Positions 1 through 4,436 of a stretch of 7,784 nucleotides of DNA are shown here, one piece after another. The position numbers and the translations under genes were made by a program. The notes under the pieces are model-generated. The model ran no database searches, was not told where the DNA came from, and saw only the letters and a list, made by a program, of their open reading frames with translations. Source of the DNA: Methanobacteriota archaeon (GTDB lineage Archaea > Thermoplasmatota > JASEFT01 > JAUWIS01); assembly GCA_030605245.1 (NCBI GenBank), contig JAUWIS010000036.1:1-7784 (forward strand), given 5' to 3'. The first letter of the stretch is position 1, and each line of letters starts with the position of its first letter.

Positions 1-66
1 ATAAAATCAGTTTTTTCAGTTATAGACAAACACAAAAATACCACTAAATCCATTACATATCTATGC

Positions 67-139
67 GGGGCTGTGGGGTAGCTTGGTATCCTTCTACCTT
101 GGGGTGGTAGTAACCCCAGTTCAAATCTGGGCAGCCCCA
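67..139 (+). tRNA. tRNA-Pro (anticodon GGG)
   Basis: Complete intronless cloverleaf, read by eye. The 7-bp acceptor stem pairs GGGGCTG (67-73) with CAGCCCC (132-138), followed by discriminator A139. The anticodon stem pairs CTACC with GGTAG around loop TTGGGGT, giving anticodon GGG, which reads proline codon CCC and, by wobble, CCU. The T stem pairs CCCAG with CTGGG around loop TTCAAAT. The CCA tail is not encoded, so it must be added by the CCA-adding enzyme. A weak A/T-rich TATA candidate lies around 33-40, about 30 bases upstream, but I cannot assign a promoter firmly. The 3' third of this gene is repeated just downstream at 158-241. Confidence 0.93.
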
Positions 140-157
140 CTAAAGAGTGTGAATAGA

Positions 158-241
158 AACCCCAGTTCATCTACAAATTTGCGTTAGCAAATTTGTAGAG
201 AAGTGGAAACTTTGTTTCCACTGAAAATCTGGGCAGCCCCA
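158..241 (+). repeat. partial second copy of tRNA-Pro 3' end, split in its T-loop
   Basis: Bases 158-169 repeat tRNA-Pro 112-123 (end of variable loop, 5' T stem, start of T loop), and 226-241 repeat 124-139 (rest of T loop, 3' T stem, 3' acceptor strand, discriminator A) exactly. Between the halves lie 56 bases (170-225) holding two hairpins, inserted exactly within the T loop. The T stem can still form. There is no second acceptor 5' strand, D arm or anticodon arm, so this is not an independent tRNA. It could be a decayed attachment-site-like duplication, or a by-product of whatever process creates the hairpins. The 18-base spacer 140-157 separates it from the intact gene. Confidence 0.85.
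170..222 (+). repeat. two adjacent palindromic hairpins inside the tRNA-Pro 3' copy
   Basis: Hairpin 1 (170-199) is a perfect 13-bp stem, TCTACAAATTTGC with GCAAATTTGTAGA, and loop GTTA. Hairpin 2 (202-222) is a perfect 9-bp stem, AGTGGAAAC with GTTTCCACT, and a TTT loop. The same 13-bp stem, extended to 14 bp and with a different loop, occurs in the tRNA-Glu intron at 4310-4342. The GTGGAA/TTCCAC core of hairpin 2 recurs in the tRNA-Glu leader at 4110-4128 and 4164-4182. Neither stem is followed directly by a T run, so these do not look like terminators. Confidence 0.85.
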
Positions 242-254
242 TCTTAAAACAGAC

Positions 255-292
255 AAAAAATGAATAATCAAATTATAAAACTTTTTAAAAAA
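255..292 (-). terminator. T-tract termination region between convergent units
   Basis: Reading the minus strand past the SRP19 stop there are two six-T runs (opposite A runs 287-292 and 255-260), the kind of T-rich signal that ends archaeal transcripts. On the plus strand T282-286 could serve the tRNA-Pro transcript. No hairpin is needed for archaeal termination, and none is evident in this stretch. The placement is inferred from composition only. Confidence 0.35.
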
Positions 293-309
293 TAGGATGT
301 TAAAATTTG

Positions 310-579
310 TTATTTCATTTTTTCCGCAATTTTTCTTATGATTTCTGTTTTTTTCATTTTTTTGTCAACAAGGACTCTTCCTGTTTTCTTATACCAGTGT
401 CTTGGATATCTTGCTTCCTCTGTTATTGGATTTAGGCCGAGTGATTTTGCTGCTTCCTCAATTTTTTCTATGTTTGGTTTTGTTGCAAGTTTTTTTGGAA
501 CCCTTCTAACAGGTCTGGGATTGTTTATGTCAAAATAATCAGGCCATAAAACAATTTTTTTATCCTTTTTTGAAACCAT
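310..579 (-). CDS. srp19: signal recognition particle 19 kDa protein SRP19
   Basis: The 89-aa product has the size and landmarks of archaeal SRP19: the N-terminal IVLWPDYFD strand (about residues 9-17), a basic PRPVRRVPKK loop (22-31), the LGLNP turn (47-51), the RYPRHWYKKTGRVLV segment (57-71), and a lysine-rich C-terminus. SRP19 binds helices 6 and 8 of 7S RNA and prepares it for SRP54 in co-translational membrane targeting in the cytoplasm. The ATG at 579 lies only 4 bases after the S8e stop, with a GTGA element overlapping that stop. The two genes are therefore almost certainly co-transcribed and translationally coupled. It is the last gene of this minus-strand operon, facing tRNA-Pro. 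Confidence 0.93.
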   Translation of the reverse strand: MVSKKDKKIVLWPDYFDINNPRPVRRVPKKLATKPNIEKIEEAAKSLGLNPITEEARYPRHWYKKTGRVLVDKKMKKTEIIRKIAEKMK

Positions 580-583
580 GTTT

Positions 584-964
584 TCACTTAATTAGAACAG
601 CGTTGATAACACCATCCTGACCAGGTCTTGATGTCACCTTTGCATTCCCAACCTCTGTTTTTATTACCGCGCCCTTTGTAATCACATTCCTTCGGACATA
701 ATGTGGGTTTGCAGTGTTTTCAATAACAGAGAGGATTTTGGTTTTCTGACTTTTATTTTCTTTAGAATTAAGTATATTTACAGTTCCTGCACGCAGAACC
801 CTGATTTTTCTATTATTTCCCATTGTCCTAAAAGTATGGGTTTTATGCTCACCTAGGGCTGTTTCCCTTTTTTCGCGCCCAATCTCATATTTCCTTTTCT
901 TCCTTGCATAAACCCTTCTGCCACCGGTTTTCTTTCTTTTTGCTTTACCCTGCCATAAAGCCAT
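584..964 (-). CDS. rps8e: 30S ribosomal protein S8e
   Basis: The 126-aa protein matches the short archaeal form of eukaryotic-type S8. It begins MALWQGKAKRKKTGGRR, continues with a very basic YARKKRKYEIGRE stretch and the TRTMGNNRK-type motif (here FRTMGNNRKIRVLRA, about 45-59), then ENTANPHYVRRNVITKGAVI (about 82-101), and ends in the SRPGQDGVINAVLIK C-terminus. It is a small-subunit rRNA-binding protein found in archaea and eukaryotes but not bacteria. An AAGGTGA ribosome binding site lies 6 bases before the ATG, within the end of the upstream 74-aa gene, whose stop codon directly abuts this ATG. Together with SRP19 this forms a compact translation/secretion operon. The full usual length is present. 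Confidence 0.96.
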   Translation of the reverse strand: MALWQGKAKRKKTGGRRVYARKKRKYEIGREKRETALGEHKTHTFRTMGNNRKIRVLRAGTVNILNSKENKSQKTKILSVIENTANPHYVRRNVITKGAVIKTEVGNAKVTSRPGQDGVINAVLIK

Positions 965-1189
965 TTAATTCACCTTAATAAATTTTATAATTTCATTCTT
1001 CATTTCCTCATATGCAACAACAGAGTTATAGTCCTTCGCTATATCCCGGCATCTGTCAAGCAGTTTGTCCTGAAATACTGATGGCATAAACACTCTGCCA
1101 TATTCTGTTTCAACATCCTTTTTTGCTTTCTCAACAATCTGGGTTAATGCATTTATGTTGTATCCATCTGGTAGTTCTTCAACATTCAT
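965..1189 (-). CDS. uncharacterised 74-aa protein upstream of S8e
   Basis: I do not recognise this small, soluble, mostly helical-looking protein, which starts MNVEELPDGYNINAL. It has many charged residues, one cysteine (in DRCRD, about residue 47) and two likely amphipathic helices (about 13-30 and 40-72). It has no signal peptide, membrane segment or obvious metal motif. Support for it being real: it is the first gene of the S8e-SRP19 unit, its TAA directly abuts the S8e ATG, and the S8e ribosome binding site lies inside its last codons. No strong Shine-Dalgarno precedes its own ATG. A TATA-like stretch opposite about 1211-1219 would suit a leaderless or near-leaderless transcript. The position suggests, but does not show, a role linked to ribosome biogenesis. 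Confidence 0.7.
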   Translation of the reverse strand: MNVEELPDGYNINALTQIVEKAKKDVETEYGRVFMPSVFQDKLLDRCRDIAKDYNSVVAYEEMKNEIIKFIKVN

Positions 1190-1225
1190 AGTAATATAAA
1201 TAGCATAATAGAATAAAAAGCCTTC

Positions 1226-1240
1226 ACCGAAATATTTATA
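1226..1240 (+). promoter_or_regulatory. BRE/TATA promoter of the FUN14-family gene
   Basis: The sequence ACCGAAATATTTATA reads as a purine-rich BRE (CCGAAA) joined to an archaeal TATA box (ATTTATA). The ATG at 1265 lies about 28 bases after the TATA centre, so transcription should begin at or just before the start codon, giving a leaderless or near-leaderless mRNA. This agrees with the absence of a Shine-Dalgarno sequence before that ATG. The same 75-bp gap must also hold the promoter of the divergent 74-aa gene. Confidence 0.65.
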
Positions 1241-1244
1241 AAGG

Positions 1245-1263
1245 ATAACAAACCTTTTGTTAT
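1245..1263. promoter_or_regulatory. candidate operator palindrome at the FUN14 transcription start
   Basis: ATAACAAA (1245-1252), spacer CCT, TTTGTTAT (1256-1263) is a perfect 8-bp inverted repeat between the TATA box and the ATG, over the predicted transcription start. A dimeric repressor bound here would block transcription start. This is inferred from position and symmetry; A/T-rich palindromes can also arise by chance. Confidence 0.4.
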
Positions 1264-1264
1264 T

Positions 1265-1555
1265 ATGTTTGGTGAGATGTTTAGTGAAAATCTTGGTTTT
1301 AGTATGGGACTGGTAGGCATTGAATTTCTTGTAGGATTAATCCTAGGCTTGCTCGTAAAAAAAGGTCTGAAAATAATAATTATTGTCGCCATTCTAGTTG
1401 CTGTCGGCAGCTATTTTGGCGCAGTCGCAGTTAACTGGGACATGGTTGCAGAGGCAGGGGGTACAGCAGTTGCATTAGGCTCAGTTGTTTTCACATTACT
1501 ACCTCTTGGTGCAGGATTACTTGTTGGTGGAATTGTTGGATTTATAAAAGGATAA
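1265..1555 (+). CDS. FUN14-family small membrane protein
   Basis: The 96-aa protein has the plan of archaeal FUN14-domain proteins. A glycine-rich hydrophobic segment (about 15-31) is followed by the KKGLK turn and a second hydrophobic segment (about 35-56). Then comes the typical VNWD motif (56-59), and the C-terminal membrane segment begins with the LPLGAG motif and ends in a GFIKG tail (79-96). Eukaryotic FUN14/FUNDC1 is a mitochondrial outer-membrane protein; the role of archaeal members is unknown. The start at 1265 fits a leaderless transcript from the TATA box; a second ATG at 1277 is possible but would sit directly against its GGTGAG. The gene stands alone on the plus strand and its last 14 bases overlap the convergent CPBP gene. 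The family call is from motif pattern only. Confidence 0.65.
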   Translation: MFGEMFSENLGFSMGLVGIEFLVGLILGLLVKKGLKIIIIVAILVAVGSYFGAVAVNWDMVAEAGGTAVALGSVVFTLLPLGAGLLVGGIVGFIKG

Positions 1556-2177
1556 CTGTGAGAATCACAAAAAGATTAAGCAGCCAGTGGCCAAACATGA
1601 AACCAAGAACATTTTTTGTTTTTAAATAGACAAAACCTGTAACTATCCCGGAAACTGTTATAAAAAGTAATGCTCCTTCTACCCCCATTAAATTTTTTAA
1701 CCAGAACAACTCATATACATGCCCAACCATCCATACTGTTATTTGAGCATACATTCCCCACCATTCTCCAAAACCTTTCATGATCTCCAGCTGAATTATC
1801 CTTTTAGAAAAAAAATCAACAGGTGTAACATTCATGATGATAAGGATATTGTATAAAACAAATTCTTCTCCTTTAACATTGAAAACACCAAAAAATTCCG
1901 GGTTAAAAAAATAATATACCATAACCCAGAAAAAAAAGAAAAGATAAACAAGTATTCCGTAAACAAACCCCTTATCAATTTTACCTACTTTTAATGGCTT
2001 TTTCATTAACATTAAAATTATTACTGGCACAATCATGAATGAAATAAAAACTGCGATTTGATGATGATAAACATAGTTTTTCAGAATAAATTCTAACACA
2101 AAAAACAGTATGGACGAGATAATGCATATCAAAGACATATCTCTCAAAACTTTTTTCTGCTCAGTACTCAGATTCAT
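1542..2177 (-). CDS. CPBP-family (CAAX protease-like) membrane protein with altered first motif
   Basis: The 211-aa polytopic protein has about six or seven hydrophobic segments. Its C-terminal half carries the CPBP/Abi (Rce1-like) pattern. Motif 2 is WMVGHV with H153, and motif 3 is HWLLN with H197 and N201. Motif 1, normally EExxxR, reads VDFFSKR (V120, D121, R126), so the first glutamate is lost and the second is aspartate. This raises doubt about protease activity. The start is ATG 2177: it overlaps the permease stop as ATGA and has AAGGA 4-5 bases upstream. A longer reading frame exists, but its extra N-terminus lies wholly inside the permease. It is the third gene of the ABC operon, so it may process, protect or regulate the transported substrate. 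It ends overlapping the convergent FUN14 gene. Confidence 0.75.
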   Translation of the reverse strand: MNLSTEQKKVLRDMSLICIISSILFFVLEFILKNYVYHHQIAVFISFMIVPVIILMLMKKPLKVGKIDKGFVYGILVYLFFFFWVMVYYFFNPEFFGVFNVKGEEFVLYNILIIMNVTPVDFFSKRIIQLEIMKGFGEWWGMYAQITVWMVGHVYELFWLKNLMGVEGALLFITVSGIVTGFVYLKTKNVLGFMFGHWLLNLFVILTVILL

Positions 2178-3028
2178 TCTATCCTTCTCTGAAATATCTC
2201 CATTGATATAAGCAAGGGTATAACAAGCCATAAAAACAGCGAAAGGAAAGGCGCCCAAGAGGGTATGCCCTCAGGTAAAATGCCTTTTCCACCTACAAGC
2301 ATACCAAGACTCATGTCATATGCGCCTATCGGTGAGAATAAATCAATCCTGCTCCTGAGCAAATTATATTCAGGGTTTGTCTGGATTGTTTCCATAGGCA
2401 TACCCATCAGATATGCTATGCTTAATGGTACAAGCGCCCAGAAAAGCGTGAAAAGAAACCATATTCCTATTCCTGATAGTATTGCTGTACCAAGTGTTTT
2501 TGAAAGTGCTGAGAAAATCTGCTGTATTGAAATAAATATTCCAAAAAACATTACTGTAAAAAGGATAAAACCAATGATCACCTTTACTGGCGGCGTTCCT
2601 AAAATCCATGAAACAGATATTACTGCTCCGATTAAAACAATTATCCCTGGTAAACTCAATGCGGATAAGACACCAAAGAATTTTCCTAACATGATTCCCC
2701 TTTTAGAAACAGGTCTGCATAAAAGAAAATCCATGCTATTTTGAAGTTTTTCCTTTACAACCGAGTCAAATGAAAGAGATATGGCTGCTATTGAACCAAT
2801 AAATGCAATAAAAGAAGATGAAATATAAAGAACAGCATCAGGTCCTTTGGACAACACATCTGATATCTCAGGGTTGACCATCCCTGGTTTTAATGAGAGC
2901 ACAGCAAAACCATATGAACCACCGATTACCCCTAATGCAAAAACTACTATGAGTATAAGCATCCTGATACTTTTTATGTTTGAGAAAAACTCCCTTTTTG
3001 CTATTGCAAAAACAGCTTTAGGATTCAT
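2174..3028 (-). CDS. ABC-2 type transporter permease
   Basis: The 284-aa membrane protein begins MNPKAVFAIAKREFFSNIKS, the cytoplasmic amphipathic start typical of ABC-2 permeases. A first membrane helix (about 24-46) is followed by a large external loop, and then about five more hydrophobic segments. The motif DFLLCRPVSKRGIMLGKF (about 99-116), with its RPVSR-like core, is a hallmark of NatB/YhaP-like and related ABC-2 permeases. It would form the membrane channel of an exporter with the ATPase encoded just upstream. I chose ATG 3028, with GGTGAT 5 bases ahead, over the GTG at 3037, which lies inside that ribosome binding site. The gene overlaps the ATPase end by 11 bases and the CPBP start by 4. 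The substrate cannot be inferred. Confidence 0.85.
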   Translation of the reverse strand: MNPKAVFAIAKREFFSNIKSIRMLILIVVFALGVIGGSYGFAVLSLKPGMVNPEISDVLSKGPDAVLYISSSFIAFIGSIAAISLSFDSVVKEKLQNSMDFLLCRPVSKRGIMLGKFFGVLSALSLPGIIVLIGAVISVSWILGTPPVKVIIGFILFTVMFFGIFISIQQIFSALSKTLGTAILSGIGIWFLFTLFWALVPLSIAYLMGMPMETIQTNPEYNLLRSRIDLFSPIGAYDMSLGMLVGGKGILPEGIPSWAPFLSLFLWLVIPLLISMEIFQRRIE

Positions 3029-3959
3029 TTTTATCACCCGTGATTTTCAGGAATATCTCCTCCAGACTTGGTTCTGTTTTTCTTATTGATTTAACCTTTA
3101 CATTATCCTTCACTAGGGTTTCATTAATCAGATATGATACATCCTTTCTGCAAACAACACTAACCCCTGTTTCTGTTTTCTCTACCCCAAGAACACCGGA
3201 TAGTTTCTTAATGTTTTCTAATATGTTATCATCTATCCCTTCTGCCTCGATGTATACATTCATCCTTGTTTTCATTCCTATCTTTTTACTCAAATTTTCA
3301 ACAGAATCAAGCCCTGCTATTTTTCCCCTGTTTAGAATGCAAACCCTGTCACATACCTGTTCAACCTCTGATAAAATATGCGATGACAAAAAAATTGTAG
3401 TTCCCTTAGCATTCAATGCCTTAATCGTTTCCCGGAATAGATGTATGCCTTTTGGATCAAGTCCTGTTGAAGGCTCATCCAGAATCAAAATCTTAGGATT
3501 GTTGATTAATGCAGATGCAAGCGCAAACCTTTTTTTCATACCGTAGGAATATGTTTTTATTTTTTTATCCATGAAATTATTTAATCCAACAGTTTCCAAC
3601 AATTGTTTTACCCTTCTTTTTCTTTCATTCTTTGGAATGTCATAAAAACTTGCATAAAAATACAGTAAATCTATTCCTTTCATCTCATCATAGAATCCAG
3701 GGTTTTCAGGTATTAACCCAATATATTTTTTTGCTTTTATAGACTCATTGGCCATATCATATCCACAGACATATATTTTCCCACTTGTTGGTTTTGAAAG
3801 CCCGGAAATCATCCTTATTGTTGTTGTTTTACCAGCGCCATTGGGTCCCAGGAAACCAAAAACTTCACCTTTTTCAACCCTGAAACTGATATTGTCAACA
3901 GCAGTAAAACTTTTCCTAAAAGACGTGAAAACCTTTGTTAAGTTTTGCGCCTCTATCAC
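3018..3959 (-). CDS. ABC transporter ATP-binding protein (ABC-2 exporter type)
   Basis: The 313-aa ATPase is complete: Walker A GPNGAGKT (38-45), Q-loop region replaced by IPENPG (83-88) as common in this subfamily, signature YSYGMKKR (137-144) in place of LSGGQ, Walker B ILILDEP (157-163) with the D-loop STGLDP, and H-loop SSHIL with H194. An extra C-terminal domain (about 215-313, ending near EPSLEEIFLKITG) is typical of drug, antibiotic or sodium exporters such as NatA, CcmA and BcrA homologues. It energises the permease encoded next. The start is a GTG at 3959, preceded by no recognisable Shine-Dalgarno; the MIEAQNLTK opening fits the family. It heads the three-gene operon, divergent from the tRNA-Glu locus. 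Confidence 0.93.
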   Translation of the reverse strand: MIEAQNLTKVFTSFRKSFTAVDNISFRVEKGEVFGFLGPNGAGKTTTIRMISGLSKPTSGKIYVCGYDMANESIKAKKYIGLIPENPGFYDEMKGIDLLYFYASFYDIPKNERKRRVKQLLETVGLNNFMDKKIKTYSYGMKKRFALASALINNPKILILDEPSTGLDPKGIHLFRETIKALNAKGTTIFLSSHILSEVEQVCDRVCILNRGKIAGLDSVENLSKKIGMKTRMNVYIEAEGIDDNILENIKKLSGVLGVEKTETGVSVVCRKDVSYLINETLVKDNVKVKSIRKTEPSLEEIFLKITGDKNES

Positions 3960-4042
3960 AGATATAATAAGGTGTTTGCCTGTTAAAAATGTTTTTACAA
4001 ACCGAAAGGATAATCTGTGAATATTTATATATTCTTTATTAA
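3960..4042. promoter_or_regulatory. divergent promoter region between ABC operon and tRNA-Glu leader
   Basis: The near-symmetric element GAATATTTATATATTC (4019-4034) can be read as a TATA box in either direction. For the minus strand it would start the ABC mRNA near 4000, leaving about 40 bases of leader. A second T-rich candidate opposite about 3984-3990 would instead give a leaderless mRNA. For the plus strand, it is the only good TATA candidate upstream of tRNA-Glu, because the hairpin array at 4043-4214 shows none; the pre-tRNA would then carry a leader of roughly 160-170 bases. Short inverted repeats CACAGAT (3957-3963) and ATCTGTG (4014-4020) flank the gap. All assignments here are inference. 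Confidence 0.4.
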
Positions 4043-4216
4043 GCTCCCATAGAGGAATTTGTAGAAAATTCCTCTTGGTCGCAAATTACCCTCGTAATTT
4101 GCTCCTAACGTGGAATCTCCAATTCCACTAAGTCGCAAATTACCCTCGTAATTTGCTCCTAACGTGGAATCTCCAATTCCACTAAGTCGCAAAGATTCGC
4201 TAACGCTCATCTTTGC
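4043..4216 (+). repeat. hairpin and tandem-repeat array ahead of tRNA-Glu, with copies of its 5' end
   Basis: GCTCC, the first bases of tRNA-Glu, recurs at 4043, 4101, 4155 and finally 4215, where the real tRNA begins. The copy at 4043 (GCTCCCATAG) matches the real end (GCTCCCGTAG) in 9 of 10 bases; the others read GCTCCTAACG. Stem-loops lie between them: 4051-4075 (10 bp), 4081-4102 (9 bp), 4110-4128 (7 bp), 4135-4156 (9 bp), 4164-4182 (7 bp) and 4189-4216 (8 bp). The last includes tRNA bases 1-2. No protein is plausible here. If transcribed, the array is a structured 5' leader removed by RNase P. Confidence 0.85.
4079..4186 (+). repeat. 54-bp direct tandem repeat, two exact copies plus a diverged third
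   Basis: Unit 4079-4132 is repeated exactly at 4133-4186. A third unit starts at 4187 with TCGCAAA, then diverges within its stem and loop but keeps the hairpin form and runs into GCTCC of tRNA-Glu. Each full unit holds a 9-bp hairpin (GCAAATTAC/GTAATTTGC, loop CCTC), the GCTCCTAAC linker, and a 7-bp hairpin (GTGGAAT/ATTCCAC). Exact identity of the two copies points to a recent duplication. Confidence 0.9.
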
Positions 4217-4260
4217 TCCCGTAGTGTAGTCCGGCCAATCATCGAGGCCTCTCGCAGCCC

Positions 4261-4436
4261 TTTCTCTTTTCTAAAGAAAAGAGAAATTCATAGGAGTTTC
4301 ACTCCTATTCTCTACAAATTTGCTATATGCAAATTTGTAGAGCGTCTGGCGGAAAGAGAAAAGAATGGCAGATTGCCTCTTGGGCAATCTGCCTAAGCCA
4401 GTTGCATAGCAATTGGCTATTTCTCTTCTTTTCTGC
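4261..4436 (+). repeat. cluster of five stem-loops filling the tRNA-Glu intron
   Basis: In order: 4261-4286, 11 bp, loop TAAA; 4290-4308, 8 bp, loop TTC; 4310-4342, 14 bp, loop TATAT; 4367-4393, 11 bp, loop TCTTG; 4396-4418, 10 bp with one G-U pair, loop ATA. The last two are enclosed by a weaker, imperfect stem between about 4349-4365 and 4420-4436 (GCGGAAAG with TTTTCTGC-type pairing). Apart from that G-U pair and the outer stem, the helices are perfect. The spacers are only a few bases. Sequences differ between hairpins, so each is an independent palindrome and not a copy of one unit. Confidence 0.88.
4310..4342 (+). repeat. hairpin shared with the tRNA-Pro locus
   Basis: The 14-bp stem CTCTACAAATTTGC/GCAAATTTGTAGAG contains the entire 13-bp stem found at 170-199; the loops differ (TATAT here, GTTA there). 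Identical arms with different loops at two unrelated tRNA genes indicate common ancestry or a copying process acting on the stem. Confidence 0.9.

Noticed and set aside
1..66. A firm promoter or another gene before tRNA-Pro
   Set aside because: Only weak A/T-rich TATA-like words are present and the window is cut here; nothing can be supported.
170..222. Hairpins as intrinsic terminators of tRNA-Pro
   Set aside because: They are not followed by T runs, lie between repeated tRNA sequences, and one recurs inside an intron, where termination would be harmful.
158..241. Second complete tRNA-Pro gene
   Set aside because: Only the T arm and 3' acceptor strand are present; there is no D arm, anticodon arm or 5' acceptor strand.
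1186..1392. Minus-strand frame opposite the FUN14 gene
   Set aside because: It overlaps the promoter and most of the FUN14-family gene and has no start signals; the plus-strand gene has a TATA box and family motifs.
2178..2258. Longer N-terminus for the CPBP protein (start at 2258)
   Set aside because: It would lie entirely inside the permease gene, whereas the ATGA overlap at 2177 with an AAGGA site gives a normal start.
2265..2744. Long plus-strand frame opposite the permease gene
   Set aside because: It is an antisense shadow of a clear ABC-2 permease; the sequence looks like reverse-strand membrane-protein translation with no recognisable family.
4025..4210. Minus-strand reading frame with a repeated protein motif
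   Set aside because: It is the translation of the exact 54-bp tandem DNA repeat and hairpins of the tRNA-Glu leader; 54 is a multiple of three, so the frame stays open artificially. There is no ribosome binding site and the protein is implausible.
4043..4216. CRISPR array
   Set aside because: The repeats are contiguous 54-bp tandems with no unique spacers, and there are no cas genes. The hairpins and tRNA-end copies explain the periodicity.
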